Positions 1 through 7,545 of a stretch of DNA of 64,000 nucleotides are shown in pieces. Made by a program: the position numbers and the translations under genes. Under the pieces are notes generated by a model, which was given only the letters and a program-made list of their open reading frames with translations, was not told the DNA's origin and searched no databases. The stretch comes from Gammaproteobacteria bacterium (GTDB lineage Bacteria; Pseudomonadota; Gammaproteobacteria; S012-40), in assembly GCA_029881255.1 (NCBI GenBank), contig JAOUMY010000001.1, positions 1,054,001 to 1,118,000 of the forward strand. Direction: 5' to 3'. Each line of letters starts with the position of its first letter. Position 1 is the first letter of the stretch.

Positions 1-63
1 GATCACGGCAAACGCCAGTGTTGCGCCTAACAGTCGTTGAAAACCCAAAGTTATTCTCGCCAT
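1..63 (-). CDS. N-terminal fragment of an exported protein, probably LpoA (PBP activator)
   Basis: Only the first 21 codons are in the window, read leftward from an ATG at 63. They give Met-Ala-Arg followed by a hydrophobic stretch rich in Leu, Ala and Phe, which looks like the start of a signal peptide. In many gammaproteobacteria the gene divergent from rsmI is lpoA, the outer-membrane lipoprotein activator of PBP1a, and the neighbourhood here fits. The lipobox, if present, lies outside the window, so the name is inferred from gene order only. Confidence 0.45.
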   Translation of the reverse strand, partial: MARITLGFQRLLGATLAFAVI

Positions 64-107
64 ATACTTAGTGTGGTGGATGTAAAGTATTGTCATAAGG
101 GGGTTAA

Positions 108-953
108 GTGTCAAATTCCAGTGGTATTCTCTATATCGTCGCGACCCCGATCGGCAACTTGCAAGATTTGTCCCCACATGCGATCACCGTGTTAAAAGAG
201 GTGGGTTTGATCTGGGCGGAGGACACGCGTCATACGCGAAAACTATTAACTCACTTTGCGATCGATACGCCGACGAAAGCATTGCACGAGCATAATGAAT
301 CCGATATTAGTGCACAGGTGTGTGACATATTGGAATCGGGGCAGAGTTGTGCGCTCGTTTCCGATGCAGGTACACCTCTTATTAGTGATCCCGGTTTTGT
401 TTTAGTTCGCGAGGCGCATCGCCGTGGTATACGGGTTTCGCCTATACCCGGGCCGAGTGCGGTGATTGCGGCCTTGAGTGCGTCTGGTTTGCCTTCAGAT
501 CGTTTTGTGTTTGAGGGATTTCTTCCACATAAGTCTCATGCGCGACAGGAGAAGTTGAAAAAGTTACAACGGGAAACGGGCACACTGGTTTTCTATGAGT
601 CGCCTCGTCGTTTGAAAGAGTGTGTTGACGATATGTGTTCGGTGTTTGGCGCTGAGCGGCGTGTGGTGTTGGCGCGCGAGCTCACCAAGATTTATGAAAC
701 CATTCATCAGTCGAGTGTTGGGGAGATGCAACAGTTTTTGGCTGAGGATGATGATCAGAGTCGAGGTGAGGCGGTGTTGTTGGTGGAGGGTTGTAAAGAC
801 GCACCGTCTGATGAGGTAAATGTCATGCTCGAAGATCTGTTGCAGGTGCTCGGTGATGAGTTACCGGTGAAACAGGCGGCGGGTATTGCAGCGAAGCTGA
901 GTGGTCGCAAGAAGAATGAGCTTTATCAGGAGTTGTTACGGCTTAAGGGTTGA
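108..953 (+). CDS. rsmI: 16S rRNA (cytidine1402-2'-O)-methyltransferase RsmI
   Basis: RsmI methylates the ribose 2'-OH of C1402 of 16S rRNA in the decoding centre, using S-adenosylmethionine. The 281-residue protein has the usual family length and opens with LYIVATPIGNLQDLS. The AEDTRHTRKLL and SDAGTPLISDPG motifs and the PGPSAVIAALSASGLP segment follow, all typical of the tetrapyrrole-methylase fold of RsmI. The start is GTG at 108, preceded by a purine-rich AAGGGGG ribosome-binding site at 96-102. It is divergent from the lpoA-position gene and convergent with the YcgL gene, with two large palindromes in the gap. Confidence 0.96.
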   Translation: MSNSSGILYIVATPIGNLQDLSPHAITVLKEVGLIWAEDTRHTRKLLTHFAIDTPTKALHEHNESDISAQVCDILESGQSCALVSDAGTPLISDPGFVLVREAHRRGIRVSPIPGPSAVIAALSASGLPSDRFVFEGFLPHKSHARQEKLKKLQRETGTLVFYESPRRLKECVDDMCSVFGAERRVVLARELTKIYETIHQSSVGEMQQFLAEDDDQSRGEAVLLVEGCKDAPSDEVNVMLEDLLQVLGDELPVKQAAGIAAKLSGRKKNELYQELLRLKG

Positions 954-982
954 ATGTTGGGAGCTGTTTTGCCGGGGTTTCC

Positions 983-1253
983 GCTGAGTGTGGTCTAGAC
1001 GCTTGGCGTTTTGATTTATGTGACTGCGTCAGGCATTGTGGCGGGGCTTTTCGCAAAACTCGCTGTGAATCCTTTCCAGCTTCGCTGAAAAGTCCAGGGC
1101 ACACATCCGTGTGTGCCCGTTCGTTTCGGGAACACCGAAACTCACCCCTGTACGCTCGACGGCCGCGTCCATGCGGCCGTCGGTTTTGCGAAAAGCCCCG
1201 CCACAACACCCTCCTTGCACATCAAAACGCCAAGCGTCTAGACCACACTCAGC
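983..1253. repeat. Nested palindromic element A
   Basis: A 271-bp element built as a palindrome within a palindrome. Outer arms at 983-1015 and 1221-1253 are perfect 33-bp inverted copies. Inner arms at 1036-1059 and 1183-1206 are perfect 24-bp inverted copies ending in GCAAAAC. The centre holds several smaller hairpins: 1098-1118 (GGGCACACA/TGTGTGCCC), about 1123-1140 (GTTTCG/CGAAAC), and 1157-1182 (CGACGGCCGC/GCGGCCGTCG). The last hairpin plus a TTCACAGCG block (minus strand) recurs in element B, while the arms do not. It lies between convergent rsmI and the YcgL gene. Open reading frames across it are by-products of the palindrome. Confidence 0.9.
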
Positions 1254-1386
1254 TATTTGGGTGGACGAATTATTTTCTACTAGGTTTCTATGCGGCTTGC
1301 CTGTTCAAACTGGAACTTCTTGTTTCAATTAAACCAAACAATTTTGTTGGTGTTGAGAATGTTTTTCCAAAGCCACCACCTAGCTA

Positions 1387-1586
1387 GCATTGTGACTGAG
1401 GCGTGGGTAGTAAATTGGCGGTGCAAGGAGGGTATTGAGGGCGTTTGTCTTGCAAAACCGTCGGCCGCATGGACGCGGCCGTCGAGCTCCCATGGATGGG
1501 TTCACAGCGTGTTTTGCAAGACAAACGCCCTCAATATCCGACGCCGTACCAAAGACAATTTACTACCCACGCCTCAGTCACAATGC
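1387..1586. repeat. Nested palindromic element B
   Basis: A 200-bp element with the same architecture as element A and opposite core orientation. Outer arms 1387-1417 and 1556-1586 are perfect 31-bp inverted copies. Inner arms 1433-1458 and 1511-1536 are perfect 26-bp inverted copies ending in GCAAAAC. The core at 1459-1510 contains CGGCCGCATGGACGCGGCCG, then GTCGAGC and TTCACAGCG, matching the reverse complement of the core of element A. Arm sequences are unrelated to those of A. Either strand could fold into a long hairpin, so a bidirectional terminator or cruciform role between the convergent genes is possible. Confidence 0.9.
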
Positions 1587-1621
1587 GACAACCCCGCCCT
1601 AAAACTAAAAGTCAGAAAAAC

Positions 1622-1915
1622 TCAAAACCCATCAGACGAGTTATTCAACATGCTGTCATCGGCACGAAATTCGTCATTCGGTGGCATTTGCAGATAGAAA
1701 CCCTTCTCGGACAGGCTTTGCAACACATCGCCGCTATTCGCGCGCGCCAATTTGCGATCTGGGGTGATATCAAGATCCATGGCCTTGATCAGGCGACCGG
1801 TGATTTGGGTAAGGCCTACAGGTAATGTGCTGACGGCCTGATCTTCATCCTCATGATGAGGGACATAGAGATACATTCCCTCTTTTTTAGAGCACCGGAA
1901 AATCAGACACTTCAT
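1622..1915 (-). CDS. YcgL family protein
   Basis: A 97-residue protein matching the small YcgL family, which is common in gammaproteobacteria and has no firmly established function. Recognisable features are the opening KCLIFRCSKKEGMYLYV, a central LDITPDRKLARAN segment, and the C-terminal EKGFYLQMPP motif. The ATG at 1915 is chosen because a GAGG ribosome-binding site at 1924-1927 sits 8 nt upstream; a GTG at 1918 is also in frame. It converges on rsmI with the two palindromic elements between them. Confidence 0.85.
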   Translation of the reverse strand: MKCLIFRCSKKEGMYLYVPHHEDEDQAVSTLPVGLTQITGRLIKAMDLDITPDRKLARANSGDVLQSLSEKGFYLQMPPNDEFRADDSMLNNSSDGF

Positions 1916-2019
1916 CACATCACCTCACTTACTAACTCAGAAAAACTCAAAACTGCGCTGTTATAACAGAATCGTCCCTCCACCTCTAATCCATCGACAC
2001 AGAACTGCCCCTGCGAGGG

Positions 2020-2025
2020 TATAAT
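2020..2025 (+). promoter_or_regulatory. -10 box of the rnpB promoter
   Basis: A perfect TATAAT lies about 7 nt upstream of the expected 5' end of the RNase P RNA. The -35 region is poorer: TCGACA at 1994-1999 would leave a 20-nt spacer. A C/G-rich discriminator at about 2026-2032 would fit a stable-RNA promoter. Confidence 0.6.
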
Positions 2026-2032
2026 AGCCGCC

Positions 2033-2369
2033 GAGTTGGCCAGACAGTCGCTGTTGCCTTTGGCAATGGAGGAAAGTCCGGGCTCCACAGGGCAGAGTGC
2101 CAGCTAACGGCTGGGAGGCGTGAGCCTACGGAAAGTGCAACAGAAAGGATACCGCCTGCCTCGGCAGGTAAGGGTGAAATGGTGCGGTAAGAGCGCACCG
2201 CGTCGGTGGCAACACTCGGCGGCGATGGTAAACCCCACTCGGAGCAAGACCAAATAGGGGAACAATGGCGTGGCCCGCGCTGTTCCCGGGTAGGTTGCTT
2301 GAGGTGCATGGTGACATGCATCCCAGATGAATGACTGTCCGCGACAGAACCCGGCTTATCGGCCAACTC
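2033..2369 (+). ncRNA. rnpB: RNase P RNA, bacterial class A
   Basis: This is the catalytic RNA of RNase P, which removes the 5' leader from tRNA precursors. The ends pair as helix P1 (GAGTTGGCC at 2033-2041 with GGCCAACTC at 2361-2369). Conserved class A blocks appear in order: CAGACAGTCGC, GGAGGAAAGTCCGGGCTCC, AGGGCAGAGTGCCAG, AGGGTGAAA, GGTGCGGTAAGAGCGCACC, GGAGCAAGACCAAATAGGGG, and near the end AGATGAATGACTGTCC and ACAGAACCCGGCTTATCGG. Seven or more T residues directly after P1 (2370-2376) probably terminate transcription. Confidence 0.97.
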
Positions 2370-2512
2370 TTTTTTTAAAATAATTGAATTTCACGTTCTA
2401 CGCTGTTTGTGTTTATATGAAACGCATTCAGCGAATTTCGTGAAAAATCACCGCAAAACCATGCATGTGTCGCAACTCAATGACAGTTGTTTTCAACAGC
2501 TGGTGATCTATA

Positions 2513-2561
2513 GGATAGTGGATGGATCTGTTAGACAGGATCCTCAGGCCAGATACTATCC
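2513..2561 (+). other. Nested hairpin in the leader of the Pal-like gene
   Basis: An outer stem pairs GGATAGT (2513-2519) with ACTATCC (2555-2561). An inner hairpin pairs GGATCTGT (2524-2531) with ACAG-G-ATCC (2535-2543), with one bulged base. The structure ends 4 nt before the AAGGAGG ribosome-binding site at 2566-2572. It could influence translation of the lipoprotein mRNA, but no known RNA family is recognised. Confidence 0.4.
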
Positions 2562-2583
2562 ATACAAGGAGGTTTATATCCTC

Positions 2584-3180
2584 ATGAAAAATTCTTCGTT
2601 TATTCGATATATATTGGTTGTTGCTATTTTGGCCCTCAGTGCGTGTGCAACCACGCCAGAGCCAGTAGTGGTTGAAGAAAAGCCAGCTGAAATCGTGGTA
2701 GAGCAAGCAGCAGTCGCGCCCGAGCCTGAACCTGCGCCAGCGGTAACCCAGGTGGAAGTGGCACCGGAACCAGAGCCTGTCGTTCCGCCTTCATCACGGG
2801 AGATACGCTTTGAGTATGATTCGAGTGATATCAGTGCCGAGTTTGCAGCGCTGATTGATGAACATGCGGCTTTTCTCAGCCAACATGCTGATCAATCATT
2901 AACACTGGTAGGTCATGCTGATGAGCGTGGTTCCGATGAGTATAACCAGTCGCTCGGTCAGCAGCGTGCCGATGCTATCCGTGAAGCTTTGGTTGCCCGT
3001 GGCGTGCGTGCCGAGCAATTAGTGACTCAAAGCCTGGGTGAAAAGCAGCCCAAAGTGAAGGCGAGTGGCGAAGAGGCATGGAAGGCCAATCGCAGAACTG
3101 CATTTGTCTACAGCGAACAATCGAGTGGTGTCGCTGAAAATCAGGACGCATCGAAACAGATGTTTGTTTCCGACAACTAG
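2584..3180 (+). CDS. Pal/OmpA-family peptidoglycan-binding lipoprotein
   Basis: A 198-residue outer-membrane lipoprotein. A signal peptide ends in the lipobox LSAC (Cys21), followed by a Pro/Glu/Val-rich linker to about residue 75. An OmpA-like domain follows, opening with REIRFEYDSSDIS and containing LTLVGHADERGS and NQSLGQQRADAIREAL, the motifs that contact diaminopimelate in peptidoglycan. The start is ATG 2584, with AAGGAGG 11 nt upstream; upstream in-frame codons would put residues before the signal peptide. It stands alone between rnpB and efpL, without tol genes, so whether it is the Tol partner Pal or a paralogue is open. Confidence 0.85.
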   Translation: MKNSSFIRYILVVAILALSACATTPEPVVVEEKPAEIVVEQAAVAPEPEPAPAVTQVEVAPEPEPVVPPSSREIRFEYDSSDISAEFAALIDEHAAFLSQHADQSLTLVGHADERGSDEYNQSLGQQRADAIREALVARGVRAEQLVTQSLGEKQPKVKASGEEAWKANRRTAFVYSEQSSGVAENQDASKQMFVSDN

Positions 3181-3204
3181 TTATCCGCGGCCAAGTAAGA
3201 AGGA

Positions 3205-3232
3205 GCCCCGTCTCACAACGGGGCTTTTTTTT
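3205..3232 (+). terminator. Rho-independent terminator of the Pal-like gene
   Basis: GCCCCGT (3205-3211) and ACGGGGC (3218-3224) form a 7-bp stem with a 6-nt loop, followed by eight T residues. It reaches the last codon of the convergent efpL gene. Confidence 0.92.
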
Positions 3233-3794
3233 ATGCGCGGGAAATATAGTCGCCGCTTTCGGTGTTGATCTTGATAACTTCACCAGGTTCGAGATATTCC
3301 GGGACTTGCACTACGAGTCCGGTAGGCATGGTGGCGGGCTTGGTGCGGGCGGAAGCGGACGCGCCCTTGATGCCTGGTGAGCATTCGCTTATCGGCATCA
3401 CGACGGTAGCGGGTAATTCTATGCCGATGATATTGTCGTCGGCGATTAAGGCATAAATGCCTTCAAGTCCATCGACGATAAAAGGGAGTTCTTCATAAAG
3501 CGTTTCTTCCGCGAGGGTAAATTGCTCATACGACTCATTGTCCATAAAGGTGCAGCCATCGGCGTCGCGAAACAATAATTGCACCGGGCGGCGCGCGAAA
3601 TCCACAAGATCGATGTGTTCATCGCCCTTGTAACTGCGCTCATATTTTTGCCGGGTCACAATATTGTGGCCGCGTGTCTTATAGAGTGTGTTACCGCTTC
3701 GGGAAGACGGTGACTGCACCGTAACGTTCTTGACCAGAATATTCTGCCCATCAACCTGGATGACCATGCCTTTCTTCAATTCTTGCGCTTTCAT
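3231..3794 (-). CDS. efpL: Elongation factor P-like protein EfpL (YeiP)
   Basis: EfpL is a paralogue of elongation factor P that helps ribosomes through difficult peptide bonds. The 187-residue protein has three beta-barrel domains: a KOW-like N-terminal domain with the tip loop SPSSRSGNTLYK, a central OB domain, and a C-terminal OB domain. The last contains SPGIKGASASARTKPATMPTG and VQVPEYLEPGE-type segments typical of YeiP. The tip carries Arg rather than the Lys of canonical EF-P, as in other EfpL proteins. The TAA stop overlaps the T-run of the opposing terminator. Confidence 0.93.
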   Translation of the reverse strand: MKAQELKKGMVIQVDGQNILVKNVTVQSPSSRSGNTLYKTRGHNIVTRQKYERSYKGDEHIDLVDFARRPVQLLFRDADGCTFMDNESYEQFTLAEETLYEELPFIVDGLEGIYALIADDNIIGIELPATVVMPISECSPGIKGASASARTKPATMPTGLVVQVPEYLEPGEVIKINTESGDYISRA

Positions 3795-3872
3795 GCCTGT
3801 TTAGCTCTTTGTGTAAAAGTGGGAGACGGAAAAATAAATCATGTGCGACATCTTTTCAAAAACTCCTTTCAA

Positions 3873-3890
3873 TTAGTTGGTGCCAACTAA
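3873..3890. repeat. Operator-like inverted repeat upstream of efpL and mraZ
   Basis: TTAGTTGG (3873-3880) and CCAACTAA (3883-3890) are perfect 8-bp inverted half-sites around a 2-nt centre. They lie in the divergent region between efpL (start 3794) and mraZ (start 4157). The size and symmetry suit a dimeric regulator; the protein is unknown. Confidence 0.4.
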
Positions 3891-3999
3891 CTTTTCTGTT
3901 GATTGTGTCCGAAGGTGCAGTAGTCCGGAAAAAATAGCTTGCTATAGTGCCGCAACAATTGACCTATAGAAATTCATTTTTGTATCGATAGTACGCGCT

Positions 4000-4022
4000 A
4001 ACTCCTTCTGTATGAAGGAGTT
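4000..4022 (+). other. Stem-loop between efpL and mraZ
   Basis: AACTCCTTC (4000-4008) pairs with GAAGGAGTT (4014-4022) around a 5-nt loop, followed by GTTTGTG. The T-run is too weak for a confident terminator. It could end a short transcript entering the dcw region. Confidence 0.4.
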
Positions 4023-4060
4023 GTTTGTGAGAAAAAGTTGCCAATTTTTCGTCGTTTTCC

Positions 4061-4089
4061 TTGAAAGCACTTGCACCGGGGGCTATAGT
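4061..4089 (+). promoter_or_regulatory. dcw operon promoter upstream of mraZ
   Basis: TTGAAA (4061-4066) and TATAGT (4084-4089) are separated by an optimal 17 nt, predicting a start near 4096. It is the best promoter seen before the 17.6-kb run of dcw genes. The MraZ operator overlaps its downstream half. Confidence 0.75.
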
Positions 4090-4142
4090 GTAACGAAGTG
4101 GGATATTGTGCAATAATGTGGGATGAAGTGGCACAAAGTGTG
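4088..4142 (+). promoter_or_regulatory. MraZ operator: GTG(GG) boxes every 10 nt
   Basis: GTG triplets start at 4088, 4098, 4108, 4118, 4128 and 4138, exactly one per 10 nt. Boxes at 4098 and 4118 are full GTGGG, 4128 is GTGGC, and the others are partial. MraZ proteins are known to bind TGGG-type direct repeats at this spacing in front of their own gene. The array covers the -10 box and the start point, as expected for autorepression of the dcw operon. Confidence 0.8.
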
Positions 4143-4156
4143 TTGGAGAAGCGTAT

Positions 4157-4609
4157 TTGTTCCGCGGCGTAAGTTCTTTAAGTCTCGACAGTAAAGGTCG
4201 AATGGTGATGCCTAGCCGCTATCGGCAGAAGTTGCAGGAGATGTGCGACGGACAGCTGATAGTGACGGTTGATCTCGACCATTGTCTGATGATTTACCCC
4301 TTGCCCGAATGGGATCGAATTGAAGCCGAAATCTCGGCCCTTCCCAGCCTGAATCCTCAAGCAAAAAAATTGAAACGTTTGATTGTTGGTCACGCGACTG
4401 ATGTTGAAATGGATGGTAGCGGACGCCTGTTGATTCCGCCACCTCTGCGTGGATTCGCAGAACTGGACAAGCATGTCGTATTAATTGGCCAAGGCGCGAA
4501 GTTTGAGCTTTGGGACGAATCACTTTGGAGTGAAAAGCGCGATACCTGGATGGATGAAGATATAGATTTAAGCAATCTACCATCGAACATGGAAAATCTG
4601 TCGTTCTGA
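4157..4609 (+). CDS. mraZ: Transcriptional regulator MraZ
   Basis: MraZ is a DNA-binding protein of the AbrB-like double-wing fold that represses its own dcw operon. The 150-residue protein has two tandem MraZ repeats, the first with SLDSKGRMVMPSRYR and the second with EMDGSGRLLIPPPLR. The start is TTG at 4157, preceded by GGAGA at 4145-4149, and yields the usual FRGVSSLSLD opening. It is the first gene of the operon, 4 nt before rsmH. Confidence 0.96.
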   Translation: MFRGVSSLSLDSKGRMVMPSRYRQKLQEMCDGQLIVTVDLDHCLMIYPLPEWDRIEAEISALPSLNPQAKKLKRLIVGHATDVEMDGSGRLLIPPPLRGFAELDKHVVLIGQGAKFELWDESLWSEKRDTWMDEDIDLSNLPSNMENLSF

Positions 4610-4613
4610 TTTC

Positions 4614-5543
4614 ATGGGCGAAGGCAAACATCTATCGGTACTGTTAAACGAGGCGCTTGATGCATTAGCCATAGTTCCTGATGGAACGTATGTCGATGGC
4701 ACGTTTGGTCGGGGCGGTCACGCCAGGGCAATACTGAAAAGGCTGGGAGAAAGCGGCCGATTGTATGCGCTGGACAAGGACCCGGACGCCCTGAAGTTTG
4801 CGCAGGAAGTGCTGGAGGCAGATGGTAGGTTTGTAATCGTGCAAAGCAGTTTTGCCGAACTTGGTGGGCGAGTGCAGCAGTGGGGATTGCAGGGCAAGGT
4901 CAATGGCGTATTGCTGGATCTTGGCGTGTCGTCGCCGCAGTTAGATGAAGCGCATCGCGGATTCAGTTTTCGGCACGATGGTCCCCTGGACATGCGCATG
5001 AATCCAGATGAAGGAATAGGCGCAGCGCAGTGGCTACAAAAAGTAAAAGAAGCCGAACTTGCTGACATTATAAAACGCTATGGCGAGGAGCGTTACGCAA
5101 AACGAATCGCCAGGGCAATAGTAAAAGCACGTGAAGAGCGGAGTATTCAAACAACAAAACAATTGGCGGACATTGTAGCGGCAGCACATCCCGCATGGGA
5201 AAAAGGTAAGCACCCTGCAACCCGTACATTTCAAGCAATAAGAATTCATATTAACCGCGAGCTGGAGGATTTGGAGAGAGGGCTGGAACAGGCGCTGGAG
5301 GCGCTGGCGCCCGGTGGGCGTCTTGTTGTAATCAGTTTTCACTCTCTGGAGGATCGCATGGTAAAGCGATTTATGCAGAAGCACAGTCAGGGGCCACAAG
5401 TGCCGCCTGGTTTGGCTGTGCGCGAAAGTGATATGCATCGGTCATTAAAGCGAATCGGAAAAATGCTTACACCAGGTGACGAGGAGCTGAATACCAATCC
5501 TCGCGCCAGAAGTTCGCGTATGCGCGTTGCGGAGAAGTTGTAA
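4614..5543 (+). CDS. rsmH: 16S rRNA (cytosine1402-N4)-methyltransferase RsmH
   Basis: RsmH (MraW) adds a methyl group to N4 of C1402 of 16S rRNA, the nucleotide whose ribose is methylated by RsmI at the left of this window. The 309-residue protein has VDGTFGRGGHA as the SAM-binding loop, LLDLGVSSPQLD, and GFSFRHDGPLDMRM, all family signatures. ISFHSLEDRMVKRFM follows near the C-terminus. It overlaps ftsL by one base (TAATG). Confidence 0.97.
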   Translation: MGEGKHLSVLLNEALDALAIVPDGTYVDGTFGRGGHARAILKRLGESGRLYALDKDPDALKFAQEVLEADGRFVIVQSSFAELGGRVQQWGLQGKVNGVLLDLGVSSPQLDEAHRGFSFRHDGPLDMRMNPDEGIGAAQWLQKVKEAELADIIKRYGEERYAKRIARAIVKAREERSIQTTKQLADIVAAAHPAWEKGKHPATRTFQAIRIHINRELEDLERGLEQALEALAPGGRLVVISFHSLEDRMVKRFMQKHSQGPQVPPGLAVRESDMHRSLKRIGKMLTPGDEELNTNPRARSSRMRVAEKL

Positions 5544-5836
5544 TGACGACGGCAACATCTAAAACGAAAGGATTGACGACATGGGTAAACATGATCGTCG
5601 TTGCCTGCGTTTTGTCGTCGGCGCTGGCCCTGGTTTATGCGAAGCATGTTAATCGCAATCTGTTTATAGAATTACAGGAGACGATGAGTCAGCGAAACGA
5701 CCTGAATGTTGAGTGGGGTCGTCTGCAACTCGAACAGAGCACTTTTACAACACACAGTTATATAGAAAACAGGGCGAGACAGGAGCTCGGTATGGTATTG
5801 CCGCAGCAAAACGAAATCGTAATGGTGAGACCATGA
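5543..5836 (+). CDS. ftsL: Cell division protein FtsL
   Basis: FtsL is a bitopic inner-membrane protein that forms a trimer with FtsB and FtsQ and activates FtsW-FtsI at the septum. The 97 residues comprise a short cytoplasmic N-terminus, one membrane helix at about residues 14-34, and a periplasmic coiled coil with the QLEQSTF and IENRARQELGM segments typical of FtsL. Position between rsmH and ftsI and the ATGA overlap with ftsI support the call. Confidence 0.93.
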   Translation: MTTATSKTKGLTTWVNMIVVACVLSSALALVYAKHVNRNLFIELQETMSQRNDLNVEWGRLQLEQSTFTTHSYIENRARQELGMVLPQQNEIVMVRP

Positions 5837-7545
5837 AGAAGCAGCAGACGGTGGATCAATTCGTCTGGCGGCGTCGCTTGGGATTTGCTGCTGTTTTTGC
5901 GTCCGCGCTTTATCTCTCCTGGCATGCCTTCAATATTCAGGTGCTCAATAACGACTTTTTGCGTACCCAGGGTGATATGCGTCATTTGCGCACGGAAAGT
6001 ATCAATGCAACGCGTGGCATGATTCTCGATCGCAACGGTGAGGCGCTAGCGGTAAGTACGCCGGTTGCCTCTGTTTGGGCCAACCCGGAAAAGTTTGCGC
6101 CTACGCCTGCACAATGGTCACGTCTCTCAGAAATGCTCAATCGGCCGGTTGCCGAATTAAAACGGCAAGTAGAAAAACGCAGCAATAAGGAATTCGTTTA
6201 TTTAAAGCGCCATATCGATCCCGATCTTGCCAATCAAATAGACGCGTTGAAGATCGCGGGCGTAGATTTGCAAACCGAGTATCGCCGTTATTATCCTTCA
6301 GGCGAAGTCGCAGGACATTTGATCGGCTTTACTAATGTCGATGATAAAGGTCAGGAAGGCCTGGAGTTGGCCTTCGAAGAAAGACTCGCCGCAAGTACCG
6401 GCAAGCGCAGAGTCATTCGCGATAACCAGGCCAATACCATACGTACCCTGGAAATGATTAAGGCAGCGAGTCCGGGCCATGATGTTTATCTAAGTATTGA
6501 TCGACGTCTGCAATACATTGCCTACCGTGAATTGAAGAAGGCGGTCGTTGCTAATAACGCGAGCTCAGGAAGTCTGGTGATGTTGGACACCGTCACCGGT
6601 GAAGTGATCGCGCAGGTCAATCAGCCTGCCTTCAATCCCAATAACCGTTCGCAATTTCAGACAGAAAATTATCGCAATCGCTCTGTTGTGGACGTGTTCG
6701 AGCCGGGTTCAACCATTAAGCCTTTTACTATCGTTGCTGCATTGAAGGCCGGCAGTATCGCAACAGATACGATGGTCGATACCTCGCCAGGTTATCTGCG
6801 TGTCGATGACAGCACTATAAAAGATGTGCGCAATTTCGGCATGCTTGATGTGCCGGGAATCATTCAGAAATCCAGCAATGTTGGCGTAACGCAGATCGCC
6901 TTGCGTGTACCTAAGGAGTCCATGTGGGAAACTTTGTCTGATTTTGGTTTTGGTGATTTGACTGCCAGTGGCTTTCCTGGTGAGAGTGCCGGTGTGTTGC
7001 CGTTCTTCGGTACCTGGAATCGGGTTGAGCAAGCGACACTATCCTATGGATATGGGCTTTCGGTTACTGCCCTGCAGTTAGCGCAAGCCTATTCGGTACT
7101 TGCTAATGGCGGCGTGATGAAGCCGATTTCCTACGAAAAAGTTAATGAAGCACCAAAGGGAAAGCGCGTCATAGAAGAAAGTATCGCACGCAATGTGGTG
7201 AAAATGATGGAAGGCGTTGTATCGCGTGAAGGCACGGCATACAAAGCGGCGATTGAAGGCTATCGCGTGGCGGGTAAAACCGGCACGGTAAAGAAGTTGG
7301 GTGCGGATGGTTATACAGAAGACAAATATTTAGCAACCTTTGCAGGAATCGCCCCTGCAAGTTCACCAAGATTGGCAGTGGTGGTCACCATCGATAATCC
7401 AGGCAATGGGGACTATTACGGAGGAAAAATTGCCGCGCCGATTTTTTCGAACGTAGTGTCTGAAGCGCTGCGGATTATGAATGTGCCACCGGATAATGTG
7501 TATACCGAGCCACTACGTATGACACAGGCAGGGAGACATTTATGA
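5833..7545 (+). CDS. ftsI: Septal transpeptidase FtsI (PBP3)
   Basis: FtsI is the class B penicillin-binding protein that crosslinks septal peptidoglycan together with FtsW. The 570-residue protein has a cytoplasmic tail, a membrane anchor at about residues 15-35, the pedestal domain, and a transpeptidase domain. The catalytic motifs SxxK (GSTIKPFT), SxN (KSSNVG) and KTG (AGKTGTVKK) are all present. The ATG at 5833 overlaps the ftsL stop (ATGA) and gives the expected short cytoplasmic start; an earlier in-frame start would run inside ftsL. The gene overlaps murE by 4 nt. Confidence 0.97.
   Translation: MKKQQTVDQFVWRRRLGFAAVFASALYLSWHAFNIQVLNNDFLRTQGDMRHLRTESINATRGMILDRNGEALAVSTPVASVWANPEKFAPTPAQWSRLSEMLNRPVAELKRQVEKRSNKEFVYLKRHIDPDLANQIDALKIAGVDLQTEYRRYYPSGEVAGHLIGFTNVDDKGQEGLELAFEERLAASTGKRRVIRDNQANTIRTLEMIKAASPGHDVYLSIDRRLQYIAYRELKKAVVANNASSGSLVMLDTVTGEVIAQVNQPAFNPNNRSQFQTENYRNRSVVDVFEPGSTIKPFTIVAALKAGSIATDTMVDTSPGYLRVDDSTIKDVRNFGMLDVPGIIQKSSNVGVTQIALRVPKESMWETLSDFGFGDLTASGFPGESAGVLPFFGTWNRVEQATLSYGYGLSVTALQLAQAYSVLANGGVMKPISYEKVNEAPKGKRVIEESIARNVVKMMEGVVSREGTAYKAAIEGYRVAGKTGTVKKLGADGYTEDKYLATFAGIAPASSPRLAVVVTIDNPGNGDYYGGKIAAPIFSNVVSEALRIMNVPPDNVYTEPLRMTQAGRHL

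Noticed and set aside
950-1825. Several open frames of 60-145 codons across the palindromic elements
   Set aside because: They run through perfect inverted repeats, appear on both strands, lack ribosome-binding sites and have no protein-like composition.
1986-2366. Minus-strand frames over rnpB
   Set aside because: The region is clearly RNase P RNA; the frames are chance readings of a structured RNA gene.
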